Below are positions 50,176-59,000 of a stretch of 64,000 bases of DNA, one piece after another. The first letter of the stretch is position 1. Each line of letters opens with the position of its first letter. The DNA is taken from positions 1 to 64,000 of the forward strand of contig VYDH01000015.1 in the NCBI GenBank assembly GCA_009843525.1, written 5' to 3'. This DNA is from Acidimicrobiales bacterium (GTDB lineage Bacteria; Actinomycetota; Acidimicrobiia; Acidimicrobiales; Poriferisodalaceae). The translations under genes were made by a program, and so were the position numbers. Under the pieces are notes generated by a model, which was given only the letters and a program-made list of their open reading frames with translations, was not told where the DNA came from and made no database searches.

Positions 50176-51936
50176 CTAGCTGGTCGGCGGGGTAGCTTGC
50201 CCCGCGGAATTGTCGCCCCAGCACAGTACGCGGCCCTCGTTGGTCAGCCCGCATGTGTGCAGGCCGCCGGCCGACACATCGACGTAGTGTCCGGACTCCG
50301 GCACCACCGCTGACTGGGCGGCGGAGCCGTCGCCCCAGCAGGTGATCCCGCCTGGGCGAAGCCCGCACGCGTGGTTGGCCCCGACCGACACGGTGCTGAA
50401 GGCGCCTCTCGGATGAATGAAGCCGAACACATCCGGCCCGTAGTAGCTGCCCCAGCACACGACGTGGGGTTCTTCGGTCTGAATCGCGCATGTCTGCCGC
50501 CCCCCGCCGCCGACTGCAACGGACACTTCCGTGAACGATCCGTTGACTCTGGCGAGTTGGCCTTCGGACATGGAACCCCAGCACTCGATGGTCCCGTCGC
50601 TGCGCACCCCGCACGTATGTCGCAGACCTGCCGACACCGACGTGAAGGTCCCGCTGAGCGGACTGGCCTGGCCAAGGTTGTTGTTGCCCCAGCACTCCAC
50701 CGTGCCATCGACCCGAAGCCCGCACGAGTGTCCGCCGCCACCGGAAACCGCAGTGAACACACCGCCGAGCGGGCTGGCCTGCCCGTACTGGTCGTCGCCC
50801 CAGCACTCCACGGTGCCGTCGTCTCGTACTCCGCACGCGTGCCAAGCCCGAGCCGAGATCGAGCTGAACGTGCCGCTCGGCACACTCAGCTGGCCATAGT
50901 TGTTGGCGCCCCAGCAGGCGACGGTGCCATTGCTGCGCAATGCGCAGGAGAAGTTCATACCGACCGAAATCGCTGTGAACCCGCCGGTGGCTGTGTCTTC
51001 TTCTTCTTCGGCTGCGCCGTCGTCCGCCTCGTCGTCGTCCGTTTCCTCGAAGGGCTCCTGGAGAGCGATGCTGCGTGCGCGAGCGCCGACGAGCTGCGCC
51101 GTCTGCCAGCGATCGTCGCCGGCGATCCGTGTAATCGCGTGGTTGATCCCCTCAAGCCTGGCCTCAGGCACCGCAGCGAGGCCGCCCACGATGTAGCCGA
51201 TCAACGAGTTGTTGCGCATCGCCTCCCTGGCACGCGCGAACTGTTCCGGCGGCCAGTCGCCATCACGCGGCCCGGTGAGGATGATGCAGTCGGTGCCGAG
51301 GACACCCGCCAGCGTCACCGCGCTGTAGAGGTCCGACTGCGCCGCCTTGTCCGAGGCCACCAGGATTGCTTCGTTTCCGTGGCAATCGGTCGTCGGGTCC
51401 TCAGCGCCCGCCGACGCCTCGACGGACCGCGCCGCGCCGCCGGCGGAGCTCACCGCCTGCGCACCCACCAGGCGAGCGGTGTGCCAGCGATCAGTGCCGG
51501 CCAGCCGCGTCAGATCGTGACCGGCCACCTTGGCATCGGGCACCGCAGCAGTGCCGCCCACAATGAACCCGTCCGGCGCGGCGGCCTCCAGGCGGGCGAG
51601 CTGCGCTGCGGGCATCGGTTCGCTGCGCGGCCCCGCGAGCACCACGCAATCGGTGCTCAGGACGCCGGCGAGGGTCACGGCGCTGTACAGATCCGACTGC
51701 GCCGGGGTGTCGGATGCCACCACGATCGGCACTTTGCCCGCACAACCGGACTCGGTGTAGCTCGACGGCGGCAGCACCACCGCCTCTTGCGCCTGTGCCC
51801 CTGCAGGGCCGGCAGAAACCAGCACAGCCGCCCCTAACGCCACGGCGCACAACGCTGTGACCAGGCGCTTTGGCTGCCCTGGCTCGAACGACGGCAAGCA
51901 GCCTGAGTCATGAGTGGGACGAGTCGCTGAGAACAT
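50176..51936 (-). CDS. Secreted CWB2-like protein with seven-blade RCC1-type propeller
   Basis: 586 aa from ATG 51936. A signal peptide (L-V-T-A-L-C-A-V-A-L-G-A-A-V-L-V) is followed by two CWB2-type units repeated almost verbatim (S-D-L-Y-S-A-V-T-L-A-G-V-L twice, R-L-A-G-T-D-R-W-H-T and R-I-A-G-D-D-R-W-Q-T). An acidic linker (E-T-D-D-D-E-A-D-D) is followed by seven Cys-paired RCC1 units of the C-G-V-R-x-D-G-T-V-E-C-W-G type. The closest paralogue starts at 62193. A good leaderless-type promoter lies immediately upstream. The role is probably surface binding; no ligand is evident. Confidence 0.85.
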   Translation of the reverse strand: MFSATRPTHDSGCLPSFEPGQPKRLVTALCAVALGAAVLVSAGPAGAQAQEAVVLPPSSYTESGCAGKVPIVVASDTPAQSDLYSAVTLAGVLSTDCVVLAGPRSEPMPAAQLARLEAAAPDGFIVGGTAAVPDAKVAGHDLTRLAGTDRWHTARLVGAQAVSSAGGAARSVEASAGAEDPTTDCHGNEAILVASDKAAQSDLYSAVTLAGVLGTDCIILTGPRDGDWPPEQFARAREAMRNNSLIGYIVGGLAAVPEARLEGINHAITRIAGDDRWQTAQLVGARARSIALQEPFEETDDDEADDGAAEEEEDTATGGFTAISVGMNFSCALRSNGTVACWGANNYGQLSVPSGTFSSISARAWHACGVRDDGTVECWGDDQYGQASPLGGVFTAVSGGGGHSCGLRVDGTVECWGNNNLGQASPLSGTFTSVSAGLRHTCGVRSDGTIECWGSMSEGQLARVNGSFTEVSVAVGGGGRQTCAIQTEEPHVVCWGSYYGPDVFGFIHPRGAFSTVSVGANHACGLRPGGITCWGDGSAAQSAVVPESGHYVDVSAGGLHTCGLTNEGRVLCWGDNSAGQATPPTS

Positions 51937-51974
51937 AACGAGTATTACTAATGAAGAAGCCCGGCAGCCGTCAA
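51936..51974 (-). promoter_or_regulatory. Putative leaderless promoter of the CWB2/RCC1 gene
   Basis: On the minus strand TTGACG (51974-51969) is followed by 18 bp and TAGTAA (51950-51945), then 8 bp to the A of the ATG at 51936. Transcription would begin at or next to the start codon. The palindromic core TAAT-ACTC-GTTA covers 51947-51936. The same arrangement is seen at 62193-62230. Confidence 0.55.
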
Positions 51975-51980
51975 GCGCTA

Positions 51981-52072
51981 CATCAGGTACGCCGCAAGCG
52001 GTTCGGTCACGCTTGGCTTGGACGTGATCAGATCCTCGTCGGAAGTCTGCAGCGCTGCAGATCTTCCAGGCG
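51981..52072. repeat. Relic segment: start-of-gene fragment plus dispersed repeat copy 2
   Basis: Bases 51981-51995 (CATCAGGTACGCCGC) differ by one base from 49570-49584 and 52355-52369, which encode Y-L-M-type residues in or near the small membrane-protein family. Bases 52011-52072 are the second copy of the repeat at 49989-50051. No intact gene is present. Confidence 0.5.
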
Positions 52073-52078
52073 ACGCCG

Positions 52079-52432
52079 TCAGATTGCGCTGGCGAGCAGG
52101 TCGGTGAACCACCGAAGCCAGCCCGCCTCAGCCGCGACGATCTCCACGGCAAGCACCACCGCTGCGCCCACGAGCAGCCTGTGGCGCTTGCCGGCAACTT
52201 CGCGATCCGCCTCGCGCTGCGCAACTGCCTCATTGAGATCCGCCTCGCGCTGCGCCGCCATTTTCAGCTCGAACGCGGAGAACTCTGCCGAGAGCACAGC
52301 TTGCAGGTGCTGCTTGGTCACCAGGTCCGACAGCGGCGCAGCCGGCAGGCACGACATCAGGTACTCCGCCAGCGGCTCGTCGGTCTGCTCACGCAGCCAA
52401 GCGTAGAGGCGAGATCGATCTTCCTCAGACAC
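52079..52432 (-). CDS. Small membrane protein with coiled coil, unknown function
   Basis: 117 aa from GTG 52432. A charged N-terminal half has E-E-D-R-S-R-L-Y-A-W-L-R and P-L-A-E-Y-L-M. A short predicted coil with two A-Q-R-E-A-D repeats precedes one hydrophobic segment near the C-terminus (L-L-V-G-A-A-V-V-L-A-V-E-I-V). Fragments matching its L-A-E-Y-L-M region lie at 49570-49584 and 51981-51995. I do not recognise a family. An upstream extension to 52609 looks unlike coding sequence. It lies between two divergent CWB2 genes. Confidence 0.55.
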   Translation of the reverse strand: MSEEDRSRLYAWLREQTDEPLAEYLMSCLPAAPLSDLVTKQHLQAVLSAEFSAFELKMAAQREADLNEAVAQREADREVAGKRHRLLVGAAVVLAVEIVAAEAGWLRWFTDLLASAI

Positions 52433-52545
52433 GGCGGCCTCCCGGTGCCAGCGGCGAACTGCCGGGCACCGTAGAAGACACCGGCATGACGCCCAAACGA
52501 ATTTCGAGTCATTTGATTGATTGCCAGAAGCGGCTTGACGGCGCC

Positions 52546-52570
52546 GACGCGAGAAGCCCCGGGACTCCTT
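52546..52570. repeat. Partial copy of the GC-rich hairpin repeat
   Basis: GACGCGAGAAGCCCCGGG is followed by ACTCCTT, a shortened version of the hairpins at 55570, 55838 and 62256. Confidence 0.55.
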
Positions 52571-52622
52571 CGTGAGCGGTCGTTGAGGGCTGTCAGGGCT
52601 CGAAATCACACGGAAAGGAGCT

Positions 52623-52905
52623 GAACAAGGAGAAACATAACCTTGACTACCTATTCGAAGCGGCGGGGCCGGCGTTCCCTCGCAGCGATCTTGGCGGCGA
52701 TGCTCGTAGCGTCGGTGCTCGCGGTCGTAGCGGGATCCCCAGCCCAGGCCGCAAACACATCGAGCGAGTACGTCACCGCCACAGGTGCACGTGAGTTCGC
52801 CGGTAGCGACCGCTACCAGACGGCGCTCAAGCTCGCCACCCGCTTCGCGGACGACCGCGGCGGCATCGGCTCGGTCTCGAATGCGTTCGTCGCATCGGGC
52901 GAGTC
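52623..52905 (+). repeat. Left arm of perfect 283-bp inverted repeat
   Basis: Read base by base, 52623-52905 is the exact reverse complement of 58612-58894. It covers the ribosome site (AAGGAG at 52627-52632), the TTG start, the signal peptide and the first CWB2 segment of the gene at 52643. High but imperfect similarity continues beyond it for several hundred bases. Confidence 0.93.
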
Positions 52906-55501
52906 ACTGGTTGACGCCGTGTCGGTCTCCGGCCTTGCGGGCTTCATGGACGCCCCGGTCCTGTTGACGCGGTCGGACAGCCTGCATGGCGGTGTGGCCG
53001 ACTTCATCGAGGACTACGGCATCGGCAACATCTACGTGCTCGGCGGCGCAGCGGCCGTCAGCGGCGCAGTGTTCGATGCCCTGAAGGGTCTGGCCAACAG
53101 CCCGAATGTGGACCGCATCCAAGGCGACACCCGTTATGACACGTCGGCGGCGATTGCGTCGAACCTGTCGGGCGAGTCGTGGTGCGGCACCAACGAGAAC
53201 TCCGCGATCGTGGTGAATGGCTCCGATGATCAGCTGTTCCACGCTGTGGCGATCGGCCCGGTGGCCAATCGGCTCGAGCTGCCGGTGCTGCTGACCGCCG
53301 GCGATGAGCTGGTCGACGCAGTGACCAGCTACATCGAGTCCGAGGACGTCGAGCATGTCGTGATCGTGGGTGGCGAAGGCAGCGTGTCTGCTGGCGTCAT
53401 GACCGCGCTTGAGGACGCCGGCGTTGACACGGTCGAGCGCATCGGCGGCGACTCCGCTGGTGAGGTGTCGGTGAACATCGCCAACGTGATTGGTGATGCC
53501 TGCGCTGATGACCTGTCGCCGGTGTCGGGCAACACGGTGGCGCTGATCAACAGCGACAGCGTGATCGACGGCATCCCGGCTGCGCCGGTCCTCGCTGACG
53601 ACACCGACCAGCTCGGCGGTGGCCTGATCCCGATCCTCGCGGTCGGCGACACCCTGCCCGCTTCGGTGCGCGACTACCTGGCCGGCACTGATGAGGAGGA
53701 CGCCAGCGGCAACAAGATCCACCTGCGGGTCCTGGCCATCGGCGGCACCGCTGCAGTGAGCGACGCAGTCATGAGCGCTGCAGTCGACGCTGCTGCCTCT
53801 GCCGATGCGCTGACCGTCACCATTAGCGGCGCTGCTGACAAGGCAGACGCCGGCTTGGAGACGGCCCGCGGTCAGAGCACCGTCTACCTGCACTTCAGTG
53901 ACGACATCTCCCGTGAGGCGAATGCGGACCTGCGCAACAAGCTGGAAGACGTCATGCAGATCAATGGCGTGCCTGTCGACGTGGAAACCGATGCCGCCGG
54001 CACAGATGCGCCGTGCGATCCGGACACCGTGACGGTGACCCTGGAGAACCGCACGCTCAAGGCTGGCGACGTGGTCTCCATCGTGGCCGGCACTGTGCTG
54101 GTGGGTGCCGACGGCGACCGCCGGTCCGTGCAGCCCACGTCGGCCACCGTGCCCGCGGCTTCGGCCGACAACCAGCGTCCGACCATTCAGATCATTGCCA
54201 TCCGAGGCCACAATGAGGTCTACGCGATGGTCACTGACAACGTCGGGCTGGAGAACACTGCCAACACCCTTTTGGCGGCCACATTGACGGACGCAAATGG
54301 TGACGCCATTTTCGAAAGGACTGCTGGCGACGCCGTCCTCGGTACGCCGACCCTGCCGACTCCTGACCCGTTTGCAGACGACGCCACGCCGAAGAGTGTG
54401 ATTGTCACCATTCCGCTTGACCCCACCGATAGCACGATTGACGCCAATGATCGCTTCCGGGCTAACCGTGGTGCGGTCGAGGATGCGGCCGGCAACGAGA
54501 GCCAGGTCACCACTGGCGTGCCGGTGTCGCCTGTCAGCCAGCTGCGAGTGAGCAGCGTGCAGATGAGCAACCTGGACCACAACATGCAGGCCATCGCGGC
54601 GATCCCGTCGGCGCACCAAGGCGCTGCTGCTCCGACGGATGCACGCAGCGTCACGCAGGCGCAGGCCAATGAGTCCGTGTGGCTGCAGGCCAAGGCTGAC
54701 GGTGCTGCGGCTGGTGCGTTCGGCAACGGCTGGACCATCCGTGGCGACAAGGCGAGCACATGGGATCCAAAGAAGGACGCCGACATCGACGTCTTTGTCA
54801 GCACCACGGACCGCCGGATCGTGTTCCGGATCGTCAACGGTGAGCCGACGTTCGCCGACCTGAAGGCTGCCCTGGAGGGCAACGCGACGGTTAACAGCCT
54901 GTTCAACGTCCTCGTGGACAACTCGTACCTCGATGACAACACGGACACCTGCAAGGCTGCGAACCACAAGCTGATGCACGAACTGCTGTCGGTGTCAGGC
55001 ACCGAAACGGACACGGCTGAAGGCGACGACGTCGCCATGCTGAATGGTGGCAATACCCGTGCGAACATCAGGGTGACGTTCAACGGCTACGTCGAATCCA
55101 TCGGCGCTACTCAGTCCGGGAATCTGATGGAGGCCGTGCTGGCTGATGCGCTGAAGCGTGCAATTGCGGGAACGGCGAACGCTGACACCCCGATCACTGC
55201 TCAGGACGGCCTGTTGACAGCACTCAATGCAGCAGCCGGTGACTTCACGAAGGAAGCCGCTGCTGGCCCGACGCGGGCCGGCATGTTCGACATCAGCACG
55301 GGCATCGCTGCGGCACTGCCGAAGGCGCGTGACATCGTGGAGACGATGAACGGGTTCGACGTGAGTGACGCTGATCCGCCAGTCACCACCGAGAACGCCG
55401 ACAACGCTGTCGCCTTTGGCTACGGCGGTGACACGGATTGGAACCACGGCTCCAAGGTCCGCATCGCTACCAGCTCCAGCGTCCCTGCGCCAACCGGCTA
55501 G
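52643..55501 (+). CDS. Secreted CWB2 surface protein, N-Y-G-S-K family (paralogue A)
   Basis: 952 aa from TTG 52643, with AAGGAG 10 bp upstream and a second AAAGGAG before that. The signal peptide ends S-P-A-Q-A-A-N. CWB2 repeats run to about residue 385 (F-A-G-S-D-R-Y-Q-T-A, R-I-Q-G-D-T-R-Y, R-I-G-G-D-S). A beta-rich body with R-I-V-N-G-E-P-T-F-A-D-L-K follows, and the end is D-W-N-H-G-S-K-V-R-I. The first 100 residues are almost identical to the convergent gene starting at 58874 and similarity fades after about residue 390. This suggests gene conversion of the anchor with a freely varying body. It probably forms a surface coat or adhesin. Confidence 0.87.
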   Translation: MTTYSKRRGRRSLAAILAAMLVASVLAVVAGSPAQAANTSSEYVTATGAREFAGSDRYQTALKLATRFADDRGGIGSVSNAFVASGESLVDAVSVSGLAGFMDAPVLLTRSDSLHGGVADFIEDYGIGNIYVLGGAAAVSGAVFDALKGLANSPNVDRIQGDTRYDTSAAIASNLSGESWCGTNENSAIVVNGSDDQLFHAVAIGPVANRLELPVLLTAGDELVDAVTSYIESEDVEHVVIVGGEGSVSAGVMTALEDAGVDTVERIGGDSAGEVSVNIANVIGDACADDLSPVSGNTVALINSDSVIDGIPAAPVLADDTDQLGGGLIPILAVGDTLPASVRDYLAGTDEEDASGNKIHLRVLAIGGTAAVSDAVMSAAVDAAASADALTVTISGAADKADAGLETARGQSTVYLHFSDDISREANADLRNKLEDVMQINGVPVDVETDAAGTDAPCDPDTVTVTLENRTLKAGDVVSIVAGTVLVGADGDRRSVQPTSATVPAASADNQRPTIQIIAIRGHNEVYAMVTDNVGLENTANTLLAATLTDANGDAIFERTAGDAVLGTPTLPTPDPFADDATPKSVIVTIPLDPTDSTIDANDRFRANRGAVEDAAGNESQVTTGVPVSPVSQLRVSSVQMSNLDHNMQAIAAIPSAHQGAAAPTDARSVTQAQANESVWLQAKADGAAAGAFGNGWTIRGDKASTWDPKKDADIDVFVSTTDRRIVFRIVNGEPTFADLKAALEGNATVNSLFNVLVDNSYLDDNTDTCKAANHKLMHELLSVSGTETDTAEGDDVAMLNGGNTRANIRVTFNGYVESIGATQSGNLMEAVLADALKRAIAGTANADTPITAQDGLLTALNAAAGDFTKEAAAGPTRAGMFDISTGIAAALPKARDIVETMNGFDVSDADPPVTTENADNAVAFGYGGDTDWNHGSKVRIATSSSVPAPTG

Positions 55502-55569
55502 GAGTTAGCTGAACAGTTGACCTAAACCGCTCGGGCGGCTTGTCCGCCTGATCGGAACAGCAAAACTGA

Positions 55570-55603
55570 GAGGAGCCCCGGGGTTTCGGCCCCGGGGCTC
55601 CTC
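55570..55603. terminator. 14-bp GC-rich hairpin after paralogue A
   Basis: GAGGAGCCCCGGGG pairs perfectly with CCCCGGGGCTCCTC around a TTTCGG loop. A smaller stem (GGCGG/CCGCC) precedes it at 55532-55550. There is no T run in the gene direction, but TTTT follows on the opposite strand. The same unit sits after the gene ending at 62359. Confidence 0.75.
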
Positions 55604-55837
55604 GCGTGCCCGGCTCTACGCTTGGCCGCGTGAGCAGACCGACGAGCTAGGTCCGTCACTATTGGCTCGTCGGAATCAGTTTGGCGGCTGCGGTGCCGAT
55701 CTGGCCCGGCGCGGCTGGTGTGATCGGCTAGCCAAACCGCAAGCGGTGCGCTGACCAGCTGACTTTTTTTTCAGATCTCCAGAGCCAGCATCGATCGTTG
55801 ACGACAGGCGTCGTGGCGACAACACAGTGCAGACGCG

Positions 55838-55869
55838 AGGAGCCCCGGGGCGGGTGCCCCGGGGCTCCT
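55838..55869. terminator. 14-bp GC-rich hairpin after paralogue B
   Basis: AGGAGCCCCGGGGC pairs with GCCCCGGGGCTCCT around GGGT. With the small stem at 55893-55907 it forms the inverted copy of the terminator unit of paralogue A. Confidence 0.75.
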
Positions 55870-55940
55870 TCGTTGTTGGTCTTTGCCGTTCAGGCGGGCG
55901 AGCCGCCCGAGCGGTTTAGGTCAACTGTTCAGCTGACTCC

Positions 55941-58874
55941 TTAGGGAGTCGGCTTGCTGCCGCCGATACGAGTCTTCGAACCGTAGTTGAAGTCGTTATC
56001 GCCAGCGGCCGTGTCGCCGTAGCCGTTGGCCACCGAGTTGGTCCCGGTGTCCGTCCGGTCGATGACCGTCGTAGCCGTATCGGAATCGGTCGCCTTACCG
56101 TCGGCGCCCTTGTCGAAGCCGTCGGGAACGTCGACGATGTCACGCGGCATCGGCAGCGCACGCGCAGCCCCGTTGTCCGTCGCAACCGTTGCGATGTTGA
56201 ACGAACGGGTCCTCGTCGGGCCGTCGGCCGCAGCCTTGGCGAGGCCAGTGCCGTCGGTGATCCCGAGGGCCGTCAGCGTGGTCGCCAACACCGGGCTGGC
56301 AACGCCGGGCTGGTGGCGGCCCATGGCGCCGTCCAGCACGTGCGTCATCAGTCGGGTCGACTGATCGTCGCTGATGTCCTCGACCCAGCCGTTGAAGGTG
56401 ACCGTGACGGTCGCGGTGGTCTGACCACCACTCAGCGTCGCGATGTCGTCGCCTTCGGCCGCGGTCTCATCGCCCACCTGGGGCAGGTCAGCGTGACGCA
56501 GCTCCAGGTTCGCCGCCTTGCAGGTGTCAACCGGTGTGCCGTCCGGGTCGCTGAAGGCGTTGTCAACGAGGACGTTGAACAGGCTGCTCACCGTCGCGTT
56601 GCCCTCCAGGGCTGCCTTCAGGTCAGCGAACTTCGGCTTGCCGTTGACGATCCGCACCACGATGCGACGGTCCTTGGTGCTGACAAAGACGTCGATGTCG
56701 GCGTCCTTGTCACCGTCCCAAGTGCTCGCCCGATCAGCCCGGATGGTCCAGCCGTTGCCGACCGTACCTGCCGCCTTGCCGTCAGCCTTGGCCTGCAGCC
56801 ACATGCCCGGGTTCGTGGCGGTGTTGCGGGCCGTCGGAGCGGTGGCGTCCTCATAGGCCGCCGGAATGACCGCAATGGCCTGGGCCGGGTGCTTCACGTT
56901 GCTGATCGCCACGTTGGTCACCTGCAGCTTGCTCACCGGCGTGATCGGCACTCCAGTGGTGACCTGGCTCTCGTTGCCGGCTGCGTCCTCAACCGCGCCA
57001 CGGTTGGCCCGGAAGCGGTCGTTGGCATCGATCACGGCAACCTGGGTGCCGTCCCTGTTCGGGTCGTCACCAAGAGTGAACGTCAACAGCGCACCCTTCG
57101 TGGTGGTGCTGTCGGTGAAGTCGATCTGAGTCGCGGCCACGCTCACGATGCCGACGTCGCCAGCGGTCACCTCAAACAGGTCTGACAAGTCAGTGCCAGT
57201 CGGTGCTGTCGCTGCCAACAGGCCTTCCTGTGCCAGTGCCGCGTTGTCCGACACCAAGCCGTAGACCTGATTGTGGCCACGGATGGCGACAATCTGGATC
57301 GACGGACGCTGCCTGTCCGCTGTAGGTGCGGGCACGGTGGCCGATGCGGGCTGCACGGTGCGACGGTCGCCTCCGGCGCCCACCAACACGGTGCCAGCCA
57401 CGATCGAGACCGTGTCACCGGCCTTGAGCGTGCGGTTCTCCAGCGTCACGGTCACCGAGTCCGGGTCGCAAACGGCCGCTGTGGAGGCGTCCGTTTGGAT
57501 GTCGGCGGGCACGCCATTGATCTGGAGGATGTCCTCCAGCCGGTTCCGCAGGTCAACAGCGGTAGATGAAGAAACATCGTCGCTGAAGTACAGCGTCACT
57601 CGACTGTCGCCCGGAACCAAGATCGGCGTCTTGCCGTCCGCGGCAAAGCGGTTCTCGTTGGTCGCAGCGTCGGTGTCGTCGTCGGCTGCAGTACCAATCG
57701 TGACGGTCAGCGCGTCAGCCGAGGCAGCGGCGCCAGTGGCCGCTGACATGACCGCATCGCTCACCGCAGCGGTGCCGCCGATGGCCAGCACCCGCAGGTG
57801 CAGCTTGTTGCCGCCGACCGCTTCTGGCGTGCCAGCCAGGTAGTCGCGCACCGAAGCAGGCAGGGTGCCGCCGACCGCAAGGATCGGGATCAGCCCGCCG
57901 CCGAGCTGGTCGGTGTCGTCAGCGAGGACCGGCGCAGCCGGGATGCCGTCGATCACGCTGTCGCTGTTGATCAGCGCCACCGTGTTGGACGACACCGGTG
58001 ACAGGTCATCGGAGCAGGCGTCGCCGATCATCTTGGCGATCGCGACCGAGACCTCACCGGCGGAATCGCCGCCGATGCGCTCGACCGTGTCGACGCCTGC
58101 GTTGCTCAGCGCGGTCATGACGTCAGCAGACACGCTGCCTTCGCCGCCGACCACCACGACGTGCTCGACGTCCTCGGAGTCGATGTAGCTGATCACCGCG
58201 TCGACGAGTTCGTCGCCTGCGGTCAGCAGCACCGGAAGCTCGAGCCGGTTGGCCACCGGGCCGATCGCCACGGCGTTGAACAGATCGTCATCGGAGCCGT
58301 TCACCACAATCGCGGAGTTCTCGTTGGTGCCGCACCACGACTCGCCCGACAGGTTCGACGCAATCGCAGCCGACGTGTCATAGCGGGTGTCGCCCTGGAT
58401 GCGGGTCACTGTCGGGCTGTTGGCCAGCGCCTTCAGTGCGTCTTCAACATCGCCGCTGACAGCTGCGGTGCCGCCGAGCACGTAGATGTTGCCAATGCCG
58501 TAGTCCTCGATGAAGTCGGCCACCGCACCATGCAGGCTGCCGGACTGTGTCAACAGGACCGGGGCGTCCATGAAGCCCGCGAGGCCGGAGACCGACACGG
58601 CGTCGACCAGCGACTCGCCCGATGCGACGAACGCATTCGAGACCGAGCCGATGCCGCCGCGGTCGTCCGCGAAGCGGGTGGCGAGCTTGAGCGCCGTCTG
58701 GTAGCGGTCGCTACCGGCGAACTCACGTGCACCTGTGGCGGTGACGTACTCGCTCGATGTGTTTGCGGCCTGGGCTGGGGATCCCGCTACGACCGCGAGC
58801 ACCGACGCTACGAGCATCGCCGCCAAGATCGCTGCGAGGGAACGCCGGCCCCGCCGCTTCGAATAGGTAGTCAA
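55941..58874 (-). CDS. Secreted CWB2 surface protein, N-Y-G-S-K family (paralogue B)
   Basis: 977 aa from TTG 58874, with AAGGAG (plus-strand CTCCTT 58885-58890) and a second AAGGAGG further upstream. The signal peptide and first CWB2 repeat are identical to paralogue A. Similarity falls after about residue 390, where B carries an extra D-D-D-T-D-A-A-T-N-E-N-R-F segment. The body shares R-I-V-N-G-K-P-K-F-A-D-L-K, and the end is D-F-N-Y-G-S-K-T-R-I. The gene faces A. Recombination between the identical 5' ends would exchange the two bodies between the two upstream regions. Confidence 0.87.
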   Translation of the reverse strand: MTTYSKRRGRRSLAAILAAMLVASVLAVVAGSPAQAANTSSEYVTATGAREFAGSDRYQTALKLATRFADDRGGIGSVSNAFVASGESLVDAVSVSGLAGFMDAPVLLTQSGSLHGAVADFIEDYGIGNIYVLGGTAAVSGDVEDALKALANSPTVTRIQGDTRYDTSAAIASNLSGESWCGTNENSAIVVNGSDDDLFNAVAIGPVANRLELPVLLTAGDELVDAVISYIDSEDVEHVVVVGGEGSVSADVMTALSNAGVDTVERIGGDSAGEVSVAIAKMIGDACSDDLSPVSSNTVALINSDSVIDGIPAAPVLADDTDQLGGGLIPILAVGGTLPASVRDYLAGTPEAVGGNKLHLRVLAIGGTAAVSDAVMSAATGAAASADALTVTIGTAADDDTDAATNENRFAADGKTPILVPGDSRVTLYFSDDVSSSTAVDLRNRLEDILQINGVPADIQTDASTAAVCDPDSVTVTLENRTLKAGDTVSIVAGTVLVGAGGDRRTVQPASATVPAPTADRQRPSIQIVAIRGHNQVYGLVSDNAALAQEGLLAATAPTGTDLSDLFEVTAGDVGIVSVAATQIDFTDSTTTKGALLTFTLGDDPNRDGTQVAVIDANDRFRANRGAVEDAAGNESQVTTGVPITPVSKLQVTNVAISNVKHPAQAIAVIPAAYEDATAPTARNTATNPGMWLQAKADGKAAGTVGNGWTIRADRASTWDGDKDADIDVFVSTKDRRIVVRIVNGKPKFADLKAALEGNATVSSLFNVLVDNAFSDPDGTPVDTCKAANLELRHADLPQVGDETAAEGDDIATLSGGQTTATVTVTFNGWVEDISDDQSTRLMTHVLDGAMGRHQPGVASPVLATTLTALGITDGTGLAKAAADGPTRTRSFNIATVATDNGAARALPMPRDIVDVPDGFDKGADGKATDSDTATTVIDRTDTGTNSVANGYGDTAAGDNDFNYGSKTRIGGSKPTP

Positions 58875-58894
58875 GGTTATGTTTCTCCTTGTTC
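58612..58894 (-). repeat. Right arm of perfect 283-bp inverted repeat
   Basis: Exact reverse complement of 52623-52905. The outer edges of the two arms are 6272 bp apart. Confidence 0.93.
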
Positions 58895-59000
58895 TACGCC
58901 TCCTTATGTGTGTTTCCCCACAAACAGCCCCCTCAACCGCCGCTCACGGAGCATTTGGATCGCGCCGCTACGAGCTAACGGCGGTGATGCCGAGGCTGAG

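Larger units (their letters stand above)
55502..55940. other. 439-bp gap between convergent CWB2 paralogues, built of inverted hairpin units
   Basis: The two ends mirror each other. GTTGACCTAAACCGCTCGGG near 55516 recurs inverted near 55925, each followed inward by a small stem (55532-55550; 55893-55907) and a long GC-rich hairpin (55570-55603; 55838-55869). A T8 run is at 55764-55771. No coding frame is convincing. It is best read as two copies of one 3' terminator unit facing each other. Confidence 0.7.

Noticed and set aside
52904-54979. A 691-codon open frame on the minus strand
   Set aside because: It is antisense to paralogue A and has no recognisable motif or ribosome site; the CWB2 reading is far better.
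52643-58874. Recombinase-driven phase-variation cassette
   Set aside because: No invertase, integrase or transposase is encoded in or next to the inverted repeat, so only general recombination or gene conversion is proposed.
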